64,000 bases of DNA from Palaemon carinicauda (GCF_036898095.1 NC_090730.1:22885121-22949120), one strand, 5' to 3'; counted from the stretch's first letter, positions 35,936 through 48,559 are shown. Numbers and translations are program-made. Notes: generated from the letters alone by a model not told the origin.

Positions 35936-36449
35936 TGATTTTTCATGGTACAGAGAACCTTATAACAAAATAAATAAAAGTTTTTGTAATTGTGAGTTCA
36001 CGGTGCTGCTCACAGCTTTCAAACTGGGTGCGCTCCTTTGCATCTGGCCTTCTGTGCACCATTTTTTACCTTACACAGTTCAGTAAAGAAAAACAAATGC
36101 AAACAAATATACAGGACATGATAACTTTATAGCTGAGAAGGTGGTACTTCTAAAGGACATCATATTGCACAACCAACTGACATGGACCTCGCTTTCCACC
36201 TAAATCATCTTAGGGAAAGAACGTGTACTATGTACTACTACTTTCTATGTCTTGATCAGTACTTGAAAGCCTTCTCTCCCTTATGACTACTGTACTGGAT
36301 TGATCAAGCATCAGTTCCTGATAGCATTACATGTTTGGTCCTTGGTCAGAATGCTTGTTTCCAAGGAAGGTAAAAGTTCTTCAGAGCACCCTGTCAAACC
36401 CTCTAATCCTGTGAAGTATAACGGTACTTAGGTTTATTTTGCCCCACAG

Positions 36450-37395
36450 GCACTGGATCTGGATAGTAGATGTTCTGGCACTCTTCTTGAATGCAATGAA
36501 CCGAGTGAGGCTTTACCTCAGTCATTGATTGGCACTTCAGTGAACTTCAACAAGGCCTTCTTCAGAGCGGCCTTCATTGGATCTTGCTACTTCATGCTTG
36601 AAGACTATCCAGCATCTCCTCTCTCACAGAGGCCTTTTCACAAGTTGTGAAGAGGATGTCTGGTTACCTGTGTAGATTTTTGGCTTTAGTCTACCAGTCC
36701 AAGTGGACTGTTTTTTGTAGTTGGTGTCATGGAAGGGGTATCTCTCCCCTCGATGCCACTATTCCAGAAATAACAGAGTCCCTCGTTTACCTTCGGGAAG
36801 AAAAGCTTCTCATGGTCTCAACGATGAAAGGCCACCATGTGTACCTAAGCCTCGCCTTCAGACTGAAAGGAATTAACCTTTCTTCTGCGTTGACATCGTC
36901 TCTCTTCATACGGCGTTTTGAGCCTATGTGCCCTCAGTCAGAAGGTTGCCCCCTATGACCCAGGACGCCGAGCAGCAGATCTTCACCTGACCTCGATGAC
37001 AGGGCTCCCACCCGTGTAGGCTTTGGCCAAGAGAGTCGGGAATCCAATGGGCTGCCTGCAACGTCTCTCATTCAAAGCAATGGGCCAGGTAATACTCGAC
37101 TTCGTTCCTTGCAGCTCGGATCCCAGTTTCGAACCCCTCAAATGGGAGTCCTTTGTAGTGTGACCAATGATCTAAATCAATGGCTACTATACCAGGGAAG
37201 AACTCTATGTGATACCTCAAGAGAACTACAGAAGCTCGCCGCCCGATTGTCAGGACTCTTCGTCAGCTCTGGGAAAGTCAAGAGAAGGATTGCCAAGAAC
37301 ACATTCTCGGCTTGGATTTACAAGGTCATGGACCGAGCATTGAATCCTGATCCTCCTCCTCATAGAGGAGACCTAGAGCATATAAAGTTAGGGGC
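36450..37395 (+). pseudogene. DIRS tyrosine-recombinase remnant (copy D)
   Basis: The open frame at 36647-36958 has MKRMSGYL, VYQSKWTVFCSWCHGRGISP, IPEITESLVYLREEK and LSLAFRLKGINLSS, matching the recombinase N-terminal domain of copies A and C. Further on are VKRRIAKNTFSAWI and VMDRALNPDPPPHRG, which match the pre-catalytic segment of copy C. It stops before the H-x-x-R box and lacks everything upstream of the RNase H end, plus the ICR and terminal repeats. It is an isolated fragment 330 bp before copy C, possibly left by deletion or recombination between neighbouring copies. Confidence 0.78.
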
Positions 37396-37725
37396 AGGAG
37401 TACACTTCTTCTAAATTTCATTCTGTTTATTATCCTTACTTTCATAATTTTTATCTAATTATTTTCACCTTATTATTATTCCCTTTAATAATGTTTTTTT
37501 CCTTCCTGCATGATAAGTTACAAGCATTTTAGTTAGAATAATTAGAATGAAAAAACAAGACTTTAGTATACATAATTATATAATATTTTACCTTTCATTC
37601 TCCCTTCTTTTCTGTTTACTTTTCATCTTTGTTATTCACACATTTTTATAGTTCATTTATGTCTACATTTATTCCTTTTATCGTTTCTTATTGCGTATTA
37701 TCTGTATTCGCTTTCTTATTACTTA
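37396..37725. other. AT-rich spacer
   Basis: T-rich sequence with no coding or repeat signal, between DIRS remnant D and copy C. Confidence 0.5.
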
Positions 37726-37847
37726 TTTATTCTGAAACTGGAATACAAACCGCGCTATTTAATAGGGGCATTACTTTCGGCGTAGCTGAAATGACGAGCC
37801 ATTAATTTTTAACGAGGGTTAACTACCCATACGGCTAGTTAGTGTGG

Positions 37848-38000
37848 GTAAGGGAGGGTAGCTTGCTACCGGCCCCCTTCACACACCTGGGATTGAGCTC
37901 ACTTTGCTTTCGTCTTGGATAATGAACAGACGTTGCCGTTCTTCATCTTCCCCGAATATTGGCAGTCATTAATGACTTTTGCTTTTTCATTTTCTCTTAG
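37848..38000 (+). promoter_or_regulatory. Possible short intron in the DIRS leader (copy C)
   Basis: GGGTAAGGG at 37846-37854 resembles a 5' splice site and TTCATTTTCTCTTAG ending at 38000 resembles a 3' splice site, 30 bp before the ORF1 ATG at 38031. Copies A (TTTCTTTTTCTAG) and B (CTTTTTCTTTTCAG) keep a similar pyrimidine-AG just upstream of ORF1. Splicing is inferred only. Confidence 0.35.
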
Positions 38001-38030
38001 TGTGTGTTTGTGAAGTTGACTTTTGCGACC

Positions 38031-39110
38031 ATGCGCACCTGCCCTGGACTCTCCGGCCGCCCTTATGGGACATTTATGTCGGCGGTGGAGACTGATCCTC
38101 ACACCCTTTGTCCTTTATGCAGAGGTCAACAGTGTGATAGTGCAAATAAGTGTAATGAGTGTAGGGAGTGGTTTTCCTCCCAGTGGGAGAGGTTTGGGCG
38201 ATGGCGGAAGAAGAAGTCCAAGCGGGATATTTCTCCTTTGAAGGTTCCTTTGAAGTAAGGAAAAGCCAAGGCCTCTTCTTCCGTCTCCCGACCCTCCTCC
38301 GAAGCTCCTACTCGTTCGGTCTCTTACGAGAGACCGTCAAGTAGTAGCGTAGACCAAGTTAATGTCGGCCAACCCCGGTTCTCGAGAGATGATGTTGCTT
38401 CCCTTAGCAAAGCAGCTCCACCTCTTCCCCTGGCTGAGGCCTTGTCACTAACCCCTCTTTTACAGATTTGGTCTTCCTTAGGGCTTACTGGTCCGCCCTC
38501 CAAGGAAGTTTTGCTACAGTTCATCCGCATGAGTGCTTCTGTTAAGCAGTCATCGTCGCCGTCAGAGGTAGATCCTCTGACCCTCGTTGGTGTTATTGTG
38601 TCAGAGGTGTCTCATGCAGTATCATCCAACTCATCTGCCCCTTCAGACTCTCCAGCGGTTGTTGCCAACTTAGTTTCCCCCGTTCCTGAACATCCTTCGA
38701 GGGGAAAACTAAGTTCGTCTGTCTCTCCTGCAAGTGTTCCTCTCCCTCGGGATGTTCACTTATAGAGTCTCCTCTTCAGAGTACTGCTATGGCGCACAGT
38801 CAGCTTGCTGATCCAACGGCCCCCAGAGGGCGTATTTGTCGGAAAGCATGCCTTCCACTTCGCCTTAGAGGTCTCTTTTCACCAGCGGTGAAAAGGCGCA
38901 CCTTTGGTTCATCATCGTCGCAGCCTTCCCCTGCAGAGGAGCCTCCGCTGTAGTCATCTGACCTTCATCCATCGATCATCACTGCTCCTGCAACTAGTCC
39001 TGAGACTTTGAACCTGGACCTCTCTGCTGATCGTTCGCGATCCCCTTCGGTGGATGGTTGCCCATAGAAAGGGTACGTCGACCATCCACTCTCCTGACCT
39101 GCCATCACCG
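38031..39110 (+). pseudogene. DIRS ORF1 N-terminal part, copy C
   Basis: Starts MRTCPGLSGRPYGTFMSAVE, then CPLCRGQQCDSANKCNECRE, a cleaner Cys-rich module than in copy A (two closely spaced C-x-x-C pairs), followed by RRKKKSKR. A stop at about 38258 is followed in the same region by SSEAPTRSVSYERPSS and LQIWSSLGLTGPPSKEVLL, corresponding to copy A. The frame at 38442-38765 covers the Ser/Pro-rich middle. The copy is interrupted and non-functional but useful for inferring the family's organisation. Confidence 0.7.
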
Positions 39111-39154
39111 TTCCTGTCACCGGTAAAGCCTATTGTAGCTCTACCAAATTGTGC

Positions 39155-39880
39155 AGCTGCGCGCCATCGCCCTGCAGCCCGCCAACCTACAGGACTTCAG
39201 CCCTCACCAGCACCTCGTCAGCACTCTACAGCGCGCCCCTTCACCTGCTCGCCCTCATAGAAGGCAGCAAGATCATGCGCCTACGCGCCAACGTTCTCCT
39301 GCATGTCAGCGCTCTCCTGCGCGCCCACGTTCACCTGCACACCCTGCGCTCACACGCCCAGGGTCGCCCACACGCCAGCGCATTACAGCTCGCTTGCGGT
39401 CTCCTGCGCATCAGCAATCTTCTGCGCTCCCTGCGCCCACGCGCCCACGTTCTCCTACGCGCCAATGCTCACCTGCGCACCCTTACTCTCCTGCATGCCA
39501 ATTATCTCCTGTGCACCAGCCTGCGCGCCAATTCTCTAATGCACACCAGAGTGCTCCCGCAGGCCAGTACTCACCTGCGCATCAACAAATGCCTGCATGC
39601 CATTATTCTCCTGTGCACAAACACTCTATAGGTGAGAAAGCAGGCACAATGTAGCTCTCACCTGCGCGCTGGTGCTCTCCTGGACATTCACGCTCTCCTG
39701 CGCACCAAATCTCTCTCGCGCGCACGCACAGAGACATGCGCACACGCCACCACGCGCCCGTACGCCAGCTTTCACCTGCACACGTGTGCCAATACTCTCC
39801 CGCGCTCTAATATTCTCTTGCGCGCACCAATATTCTCCCGCGGGCACGTGCGCGCCAACAGGCACGGACGCAGGATCTAC
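39155..39880 (+). repeat. 18-bp repeat zone coding R-Q-x-S-P-A hexapeptides (copy C)
   Basis: Degenerate 18-bp GC-rich units; one frame (39151-39654) reads repeated RQHSPA/RQRSPA/RPRSPA hexapeptides for about 150 residues before a stop. Clearly homologous in position to the zone of copy A, but the order of unit variants differs. Confidence 0.8.
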
Positions 39881-39996
39881 ACCTGGCAAGGTCACCATGA
39901 CCTCATTCCCCTCCCCGTAAATGCATTCCAGCATGCCCTGCGGGAGAAGGGAAACAGGCACAAGCAGAGGGGTATAGGATCCCTAAACTGCCTTAT

Positions 39997-41611
39997 ATGG
40001 CGGACCCACCTATTACGGTGACTCCTCGTAGGGAACCTTCGGTCCCTTTCCCTTCAGGGAATCTGTCTGACAGTGCATCAATCAGTCAGCAGCCTTGGTT
40101 CAGTGCCTTAGTCAGAGCTGTAACACAGGCATTCAAGCCCGTCCTGTCCGACCGCTCATCAGAGCAACCTATAGCTCTGGACTCAAGACACGGAACCATG
40201 GCTTCCTCTACCCCTTTCAAGAGGAAAAGAGGAGTTTCCGACACGGTCACTTCCCCGAGGGTGAAACTGACTCCGTGCAGACCATCAAGGCTAGTCCCTC
40301 CAGTATCTCCCCAGGGATACTCTCCCTCCCTGTCGGATGAAGACCATCCTTCACCAAGGGAATCGTGTGAGGAGAGACACTCTTCCATCGCACCATTGAA
40401 GGAATCTTCCCTGCACGTGGAGTGTTCCCCTCAATCTGAGACCAGGAGGGACATGACACTCAGGCCTTCGATGTTGGAGTCTTACCTCCTTCCTCGGAAG
40501 GAATCCAAAGACTCCAAGACTCTGCCAAAGTCCTCCACCAAGGCTAGAACGGAGACAGCCAGCCACTCAAGAAATGTTCACGACTCACCCCAAGAAGAGC
40601 TCTTAGGGATAGAAGGAGACTTCGCTGCTAGTCCAACATCAGGAGGAGACCAACAAGAATCAGAACATGCATTCTGGCAGGTTCTGACTCTAATGAGGGT
40701 TCACAGTGGATTTTCCGACCCAGAGAAACCCCCTCGAGAGGACAAAGACACGGTTTTAGACCGCGTCTTCGGCACTTAGAAACCCTCAAAGACCAGTGCA
40801 GCCCTGCCCTGGTCTCAATGGTTGAAGAGTGCCAGGGACAAGATCACCCAACAGCTCTCCGAGTTTGCCTCCTCCAACCGTGCCGGCTCTATGAACAAGC
40901 TCCTCCCATCTCCTCGCGTACAGCATAGGAGGTACTTTGAGATCACCCAGTTCAGCTCTTCCACTTCATCATTCTCTGGAAGAGCTAACCAGGGAAGTCC
41001 CTCTTGAGAGAGACTCCAGCCGGCAGGTTTCGTTCTCGGCGGCCGAAGTCCTTAACCAGGAAAAGGTCACTAAGTATGTGACAAGCTACTAAGTGGCTGG
41101 ACATCTGGTTAGGAACCTTAGGTATCCTGATACGATCCAAGGATTTTTCCAAGGAGCGTACCAGGAAGGCGATGGAGACCTTTTTACTCTCAGGCACTCG
41201 CGCGATCGAGTTTCTTGCCCACCAAGTTTCAAACTTGTGGACAAACACTATCTTGAAACGTCAAGATGCAGTGTCTGAGAGTTTCCACCAACAGGTCCCA
41301 AGCGTCAAGATAAATAGGCTCAGACATTCCTCCTAGAGGGGGCCCATCTGTTTGAGCCTAAAGATGTGGAACTTGCTGCTGAGAGGTGGAGGAAGTCTCA
41401 TCGAGACTCCCTCCTCCATAGGGCTTTAACAACTAAGCCCTATAAACCTCCAGCAACTCAACAGTCCCATTCAACAAAGACTGTAACGACGAAACCAGCA
41501 GCGAAGACAGTGGTGTCTAATAAGCCCTTTCCTGTCAAGGACAGGAAAAACAAAAAGCTCTCCAAGGGAGGAAAGAATCGTAGAGGGAGCGGCCGAGGCC
41601 GCAAACGCTAG
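39997..41611 (+). pseudogene. DIRS ORF1 C-terminal part, copy C
   Basis: The open frame 39997-40779 (260 codons) spans PRREPSVPFPSGNLSDSAS, QQPWFSALVRAVTQAFK and SMLESYLLPRKESKDSK, ending after FWQVLTLMR. The stop at 40779 replaces the Thr/Gln region of copy A. The rest follows in shifted frames (ALPWSQWLKSARDKITQQLS; RRYFEI) and closes with KGGKNRRGSGRGRKR and TAG at 41611. The first of these frames joins two parts that are separate frames in copy A, suggesting ORF1 was originally continuous here. Confidence 0.72.
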
Positions 41612-43365
41612 GATAGGCACTCCTTTTGTGTTTCCACCAGTGGGGGGATGCCTACAAAGTTGCTCAGACAGGTGGAAGCAACTCGGGGCCGATTCCTGGA
41701 CAATCGTGATCCGTCTATGATATCGCGTCCCGTTCATAACATCTCTATCTCCCCTGACCAGGAATCCAGTGTCAATAGACTCCCTTGCCATGGGATCGGC
41801 AAGGGGTCAGGCCCTTTTGGCAGAAGTCCAGACCATGTTGAAGAAGGGCGCTCTCCAAGAGGTCCTCGACGGGTCCCCAGGCTTCTTCAGTTGACTCTTT
41901 CTTGTAAGAAAGGTTGCTGGAGGCTGGAGACCAGTCATCGACCTCTCAGCCCTGAATAAGTTGGTCAAACAAATTCCGTTCAGTATGGAGATGGCAGACA
42001 CGGTCAGACTAGCAGGGAGACCGCAAGACTTCATGTGTACACTGGACATAAAGGACGCTTACTTCCGGATCCCAGTCCATCCGTCTTCAAGGAAGTACTT
42101 AAGATTCAGCCTGGACAACGGAAAGTACCAGTTCAAGGTTCTGTGCTTTGGTCTTTCCATAGCACCCCAAGTTTTCACCAGAGTGTTTGCCCTAGTGTCA
42201 TCTTGGGCACACAGGATTAGCATCCGTCCCCTCCGTTATCTGGACGACTGGCTAATCCTAGCAGACTCGGTGTCAACCCTTCTTCAACACCGAGACGAAC
42301 TTCTGAGACTTTGCCAGGATATGGAGATCATAGTAAATCTCGAGAAGTCTTCTCTGGTTCCTACAAAGAGACTGGTATACTTAGGCATGATCATAGACAC
42401 CAATCTCCACAAAGCCTTCCCATCAGACGACAGGATAACAAGGCGAGAAGAACTTCCAGCCCAAACGTGGTTATGTCTCCTTGGTCACCTTTCATTGCTC
42501 GCTAGTTTAGTTCCCAATGGTCGCCTCAGGATGAGATCCCTGCAGTGGCAACTCAAGTCCCGATGGAATCAGACTTGCGATTCCCCGGACATCTGGATCC
42601 CCATGGGATCAGCAGAACTGACAGACCTCCAGTGGTGGGTGATAGACGAAAACCTACGAAAGGGAGTGGACCTTCTCGTCCTCCCCCCAGATTTGATGCT
42701 GTTCTCAGACGCTCCAAAAAAAGGGTGAGAGGGCCCACGTGCTGCACCACACGACCTCAGGCCTCTGGTCAGGGTCAGAAGAGTACCTCCACATAAATCT
42801 CCTAGAGATGAAGGCCGTCTTTCTAGCCCTTCAACAGTTCCTTGCGGGCCACTCGGTGGTGATGAGCGACACCACTGTAGTGGCTTACATCAACAAGCAA
42901 GGAGGTACTTTTTTGCAGCAGCTATCCCATCTAGCAGTAGAGATACTGAGATAGGCCGAAATCCACTCGATACCATCGGCACACTTCATTCCAGACAAAA
43001 GGTATGTGCTCGCCGACAACCTGAGTAGAGCATCTTAGATAGTGAGTACCGAGTGGTCTTTGGATCATCTAGTAGCCAACAAAGTCCTGACTTAGTAGGG
43101 TTCTCCGACTGTGGACTTCTTCACAACGACCCTGAACTTCAGGCTCCCGCTGTATTATTCCCCAGACCCAGACACCAAGGCTCTCTGGCAAGATGCTTTC
43201 CAACAACGGTGGGACAACATCGACGTTAACGCCTTTCCCCTGTTCTGTCTGATGAGGAGGGTACTCAACAAGACCAGAACATCGGTCAGTCTTTCAATGA
43301 CCCTCATAGCTCCGCTATGGCATCACACAGAATGGTTCCTGGACCTTCTGCAGCTCCTAACGTAG
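41612..43365 (+). pseudogene. DIRS RT plus RNase H, copy C
   Basis: The RT frame 41961-42728 is open for 255 codons: FMCTLDIKDAYFRIPVHPSS, CFGLSIAPQVFTRVF and the catalytic YLDD at 42237-42248, LVYLGMIID, the connection block and WW-V-I-D-E-N-L-R-K-G. RNase H starts FSDAP, then a stop after KKG and a frame change. LLEMKAVFLALQQF, VVMSDTTVVAYINKQGG (one residue shorter than copy A) and VLADNLSRAS follow, with stops at about 42952, 43035 and 43095. The tail MTLIAPLWHHTEWFLDLLQL is intact. A part of the RT thumb is deleted relative to copy A (near 42440). Confidence 0.88.
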
Positions 43366-44575
43366 CCCCCAAGAGAACTCCCTCCACGACACAATCTACT
43401 CAAACAACCACATGCCAACATATTCCATGAAGCCATAGCTTCACTACGACTTCACACCTTGAGACTATCCAGCATCTCCTCTCTCAGAGAGGATTTTCGC
43501 AACAAGTTGCGACTAGGATGTCTGGATACCTGCGTAAGTCATCAGCAGCTTTCTACCAGGCAAAGGGGAAAGTCTTCTGTGGTTGGTATCGTGGAAGGGC
43601 TATCTCTCCACTCGGTGCCACTATTCCAGCAATAGCGGAGTTCCTCGTGTATTTGCGTGAAGATATGGGCCTGTCAGTCTTGGCAGTAAAAGGCTATCTC
43701 TCAGCCTTAAGCCTCACCTTCAGACTGAAAGGAATGGACATTTCTTCATCGCTAGAACTTTCCTTACTCATATGGAGTTATGAACTTACCTGCCCTCAGT
43801 CAGAAGTGATACCTCCTCCATGGAACGTGGTTTGAGTTCTCAGGTCTCACAAGAGACTTCCCTATGAACCATTACGCCAGGCAACTGATCGCCACCTAAC
43901 CTGGAAGACGGTGTTCCTGCTAGCTTTGGCTTCGGCCAAGCGAGTCAGTGAACTTCATGGTCTCTCATATGACATCGCCCATTCAAGGGGATGGGGAGAG
44001 GTAACGTTCAGCTTCGTCCCTGGGTTCATTGCTAAGACTCAGAAAGCCGGGAGTAGCGGATCCACGATTCAACTCCTTCCGGATTTCTAGTCTCCGTATT
44101 GTAACAGATGACCCAGACCATCTCATACTATGCCCAGTGAGGAGTTTGAGGCAGTATCTTAAGAGAACAGCCGCAGCCCGTCCTTGTGTGCTTGCACTAT
44201 CGTCAGCACAGGAAGGACTAAGAGGAGGGTCACCAAGAACACCATCTCAGCATGGATTCGCAAGGTCATAGACCATGCACTGAATCCAGACTCTCCTCCT
44301 TCACGTCGCCCCAGAGCTCATGATGTCCCAGCTACGTCCCTGGCATTCAAGAGAAATTTCTCATTGATGCAGGTTCTTCAAGCTGGGGTGTGGAATCGTC
44401 AGACCACATTCACATCCCACTACCTGCAAGACGTGACCCACAGGAGACTCGATACATTCTCTTATCGGTCCTGTGGTGGCTGCACAACAGCTGGTTTAAA
44501 ACCTCAAGCTTCTTATTGGACAAGTAGCAGAATGTTGAGGGCATTGTTACCTGGTTTTAGTCTGCATGAATGAAA
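43366..44575 (+). pseudogene. DIRS tyrosine recombinase, copy C
   Basis: The N-terminal domain is open at 43518-43835 (KSSAAFYQAKGKVFCGWYRG, IPAIAEFLVYLREDMG). The first catalytic Arg is in ASAKRVSELHGLSYD (about 43930). After a frame change, 44184-44573 reads STGRTKRRVTKNTISAWIRK, NPDSPPSRRPRAHDV and TTFTSHYLQDVTHRRLDTF, whose Tyr is the likely nucleophile, ending SCGGCTTAGLKP. About four residues including the Arg of H-x-x-R are deleted after AHDV compared with copy B (HDIRGIATL). It is the best-preserved catalytic half of this family in the window. Confidence 0.82.
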
Positions 44576-45140
44576 AGGTTTGACTGGCCCTTGTTCTTTT
44601 CTTCATTCTCCTCTCTCTTGGGGAAAGCAGCGTCCTGAGTTCTCTGCACAGCTGACCTCAAACCACTGCAGGTAAACCATGCTCCCTTGTGTACCTAGTA
44701 TTAAGATTAATACTGTTGCGTCCCCATACCCTGACGAGGTGGTATTGGGAAAGTCCTAGTTACACAGTTTTTCCTTCTAAAGAACTTGGAATAACTTTAC
44801 CAGGACAGTCACACTTCTACATACCTCAACACACAGGTTGGGTAGGCCGCGGACCTTGTGTAACAAGGTTTTAGCGAGGTGCAGGGACTCCTTATTTTTT
44901 GAGTACTGATACACTCAGATAGTGAGCCTCCGGGTAAAGCCTAAAGTCAGATTGGCTGGGACGTCCACCCTTCCTAATGGGTAAGTCATCCCTATTAAAT
45001 AGCGTGGTTTGTATTCCATTTACGGAACAAATGACAAATTTCCATAACTCCCATATTATCTAAAAGTTTATGAACATCTTTAGGCAAATATCTAAATAGG
45101 TAGTATGCAGAAGTTAATCATCTGTTCCTTAGCTTGAAAT

Positions 45141-45700
45141 TTGGTTTTCTCAAAGTCCTTGGGACATGTGATGTCCTTTCTTACAATTTTTAATGCCCTA
45201 CAGAAATCCCTTGATTGGCCTTTACATGTACTGTATTTTAGTGCTGCCTTTGACCGTGTTAATCATGAAGCCTTTGTTTTCAAACTCAAACAGTTTGGAG
45301 CAGGTCGGTCTTTTCCTAGCATCATTATTGAATTTTTAAGTAATCGATTGCAGAGAGTAGTTGTTTGTGGGCACCATGAGTGTATAAGAATGTGATATCT
45401 GGTGTTCCTCAGGGTAGTGTTCTTGGCTCATTGGTTTTCATACTATATACACATGTGGTTTGACCTAGAAAACAAGCATGTTGCATGTGCAGATGATGCG
45501 ACTTTTTCTTAATACCATCTCTTTAATGTAGACCTGAGGTTGGTAAATCCCTTAATAGAGATCTAGCTAAAAATTAGTGCATGGAGCAAGTTATGGTGTA
45601 TGAAGTTGAACCCTAACAAAACACAAAGTATGATTGTAGGTAGGTCAAGGACAGTTGCTCATCTACATTCAGATCCTAGCATTGATAATGTCGCTTTAAC
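45141..45700 (+). pseudogene. Jockey/CR1-like LINE RT fragment, second copy
   Basis: VLYFSAAFDRVNHEAFVFKL, LKQFGAGRSFPSIIIEFLSN, then GVPQGSVLGSLVF in a shifted frame. These are the RT palm and following blocks of a non-LTR element, the same family as 541-1340. The C-terminal part is missing here; the sequence ends at about 45700, where the dead Tigger begins. Confidence 0.8.
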
Positions 45701-45714
45701 TCGTGATTTTTTTT

Positions 45715-47870
45715 TATGATGTCTCATGTTTTACATGTAAATTGCCTAATTCGTTCCAAGCCCTGCAAAAACACCACATTAAATTTTATAATAAAGGCAA
45801 ACTGTACTAACCTCAATGAATAGAATCATTTGGATCATACGTTACCTAACCTAACTGTTAATACTTGTAAATGAAGTATTATTAGAAAATACAGTAATGC
45901 AATAATACAGTAAATGGAAAATAAGGAAAATGTGGTACGTACCTTTCGAGTGAGGCGATGTCTTAAAGAGAAAGTGGCAGCAGAGGAGGAGGACAAATGG
46001 CAGAAAACATTTACAAGTGGGAGAAAACCTGAACGCTTAACTTTACAAAACACATTATCAAATGACAGAAAACATTAACACAACTTTACGAAACACATTA
46101 ACAAATAGAAGAAAACATTAATGCTTAACTTTACAAAAAACTTAAAATTTGATTTCCTTTTTTTTTTGGCTTACTACTGAAATGCCCTCTTTAAAAAATA
46201 ACTATCCAAGGAAGTCTTTTTCTGCCTTCTTTTTAAAATGTTCCTGAAATGACTCAGGCAAACGTCATTAAGCTGCGCAACTAGATGACCTGTGTAAGCC
46301 TTTTTGGGGTGTGTCTTTTGTACAAAAGTGTGCACCGTATTAAAAGCAGCTAGAGCCTGCTTAATTTCTGCCATTGTCATAGGGTCCTCCTCCTCGTTGT
46401 CGCTAGAGAGCTATTCTTGAATGCCATTCAGTTACATGGCCTCTAACTCCTTCAGGTCATCCATCGTAAGCTGGTCTTGGTGCTGCTCGAGAAGCTTATT
46501 AATATTGTCCTCATTGATGACCAGCCCCATGGAGCTCCTGAGTGTAACGATCTTGTTAACCTCAGGTTGTGGAACAGGTTCAGGATCGTCAACATTTTTG
46601 GCTTTGGCCTCAGCTATGCCTATGTGGAATCCCTCGAAGCCTCGTGCGGAGATGGCATCAGGCCACAGCTGCATCCACAAAGAGTTCAAGGTGCACCTCG
46701 TAACTTCCTGCCAAGCTTGATTAATGAGTTAGACTCGTATCACAATATCGAAATGCTCCCTCCAAAATTCACGCAGAGTGAGGCTTATGTTGTCGGTGAT
46801 TTTGAAACATCTCCTGAACAGATGTTTTGTATAGAGCTTTTTGAAGTTGGAAATCACTTGCTGGTCCATGGGTTGGAAGAGAGAGGTGGTGTTAGGCAGA
46901 AGATAGAGAACCTTAATGTAGGAATACACCAGAAGGATATCTTTCTCGAGGCCAGGAGAGTGAGCATTGACCAACACCAGCAGAAATTTCAAAGGGAGAC
47001 CTTATTTTTTTACAGTTGGACTGAAACAGAGATTTATCCACTTGGTAAGCAAGAGTCTCATTACCCAGGCTTTCGCATTAGCCTTCCATATCATGGGAAG
47101 CTTCTCCTTTAGCACTTTGTGGGCTTTGAAGGTTCGAGCCCCTTACAATCCTCTCTGGTGTTTGCACAGAGGGCAAGGGTAAGCGGGTCCTCCATAGGCT
47201 TATGCCCAGGTAGCTTCTCTTCCACTGTGATGTAGGCCCAACAAAGCATTATTTTCCAGAAAAGCCCAGTTTTGTCACAGTTGAAGACTTGCTGGGGATT
47301 GTAGCCTTCCTGGAGAGTCAACTCGTCAAATTTCTTAACAAAGGCTTCGGCCGCTTTCATGTCTGAGCTGGCAACTTCCCCGAGCTGCAACACCGAATGA
47401 ATGCCAGACCTTCTCTTTAATTTTTAAAACCACCCTTGAGAAGCCTTGAACTCTGGGAGTGCCTGCTTCGTTGTCCTTTCTCCCGTATCTTCTTGGGCCT
47501 GAGCACGCATGAGATCACCAAAAAATGGTGCTGACGTTGTGGCAGCTTGTTGTCTCGGAGATAATGTCTCCAGTGATTTCCTTGTCCTTAATCTAAAGAA
47601 GAAGCAGTCTCTCCATCTTATTATGGACGTGGCTCCCCTTGCTGGAAAGGCAATCATGCCCTTAGAAGATGTTGTTGCTTTGATGGCTTCCTTCTGTTTA
47701 AGGATGGTGGCTATCATTGATGGATTTCAGCCATATTCCTTAGCGATCACACCCTAACCAATTGCCAGCCTCATACTTGTTAACTATCTCCGGCTTCGTC
47801 TCTATAGAAAGCATCCTCTTCTTCTTTCCCTGAACATCAGCAACATTCTTTGGACTCATGGCTAATAATG
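45715..47870 (-). pseudogene. Dead Tigger/Jerky-type (pogo) transposase
   Basis: Minus-strand segments in order from 47870 downward: MSPKNVADVQGKKKRM start with a CENP-B-type N-terminus, FKASQGWF, the catalytic block FNCDKTGLFWK (47190-47300), PGHKPMEDPLTLALCAN, LLVLVNAHSPGLE (the Asp of the second catalytic block is lost: V-N for D-N), then LPNTTSLFQPMDQQVISNF with the third Asp, FWREHFDI, and a C-terminal tail (FRNILKRRQKKTSLDSYF). Several frame changes and the lost Asp show it is dead. It is a relative of, but clearly different from, the intact transposase at 56976-58883. Its terminal repeats were not located with confidence. Confidence 0.82.
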
Positions 47871-48559
47871 TATGAGTTGAAAAACACAACACATTACAGT
47901 GCTGTACAGTAAACAAAAGCAAGAAAGCTAAATCGCCAACACAAATTCAATGTAAACGATAGCGCTGCCAAAATAAAAGGGTTGAGGAACGCTGATACAT
48001 AAATACATGATGGGATAGATGCTGACCAATGGGAGAGCAGGATGTTATAGCGGTAACTAGAATCAGAGTTGGGAGATAAACAATGAGAGCACAGGAGGAT
48101 AGTGGCAAGCAGGACCCACTTAAAGAAGGTTGGCCAAACGATGGTCAGTATTTTTTCTTTCTTTCTTTCTATCCCGTCAACTGAGCCATGGCCCGGCCCA
48201 GTCGCGCGCGTTCTGATAGGACGATGATATCTATTTGCATAAATTTTGTTAGGTAACATGCATTAGGATAAATGTTTTTTTCTATCAATGTGTTCAAACA
48301 ATATCCTAACATGAGATAGAAAAGAGTGAAAAATATTTACTATCAATGTATTCAAACTATATCTTAACATAGGATAATGAAGAACGAAAAGTATATTAGT
48401 CTATATTTGATATATCATGATATTTTCTGATCAATTAAAGATTTATGGGATGCCAGTTTTCTTTTTAAGACCAAGAGAACAATGATAGATAAAAATATAT
48501 ATTTTTACTATATATACATGCATACAGAGAGAGAGAGAGAGAACTGTGAAATATAATAC

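Larger units (their letters stand above)
37726..45040 (+). mobile_element. DIRS retrotransposon copy C (3'-truncated)
   Basis: Same family as copy A, about 7.3 kb. The left end TTTATTCTGAAACTGGAATAC aligns with TTTGTTCCGTAACTGGAATAC of copy A. It carries ORF1 with the hexapeptide zone, RT, RNase H and recombinase. The ICR starts at about 45007 (GTGGTTTGTATTCC, then GGAACAAATGACAAATT) and breaks off at 45040, so the second half of the ICR and the whole right terminal repeat are missing. Confidence 0.88.

Noticed and set aside
46477..47112. 211-codon plus-strand ORF
   Set aside because: Antisense shadow of the dead Tigger transposase, whose motifs are on the minus strand.
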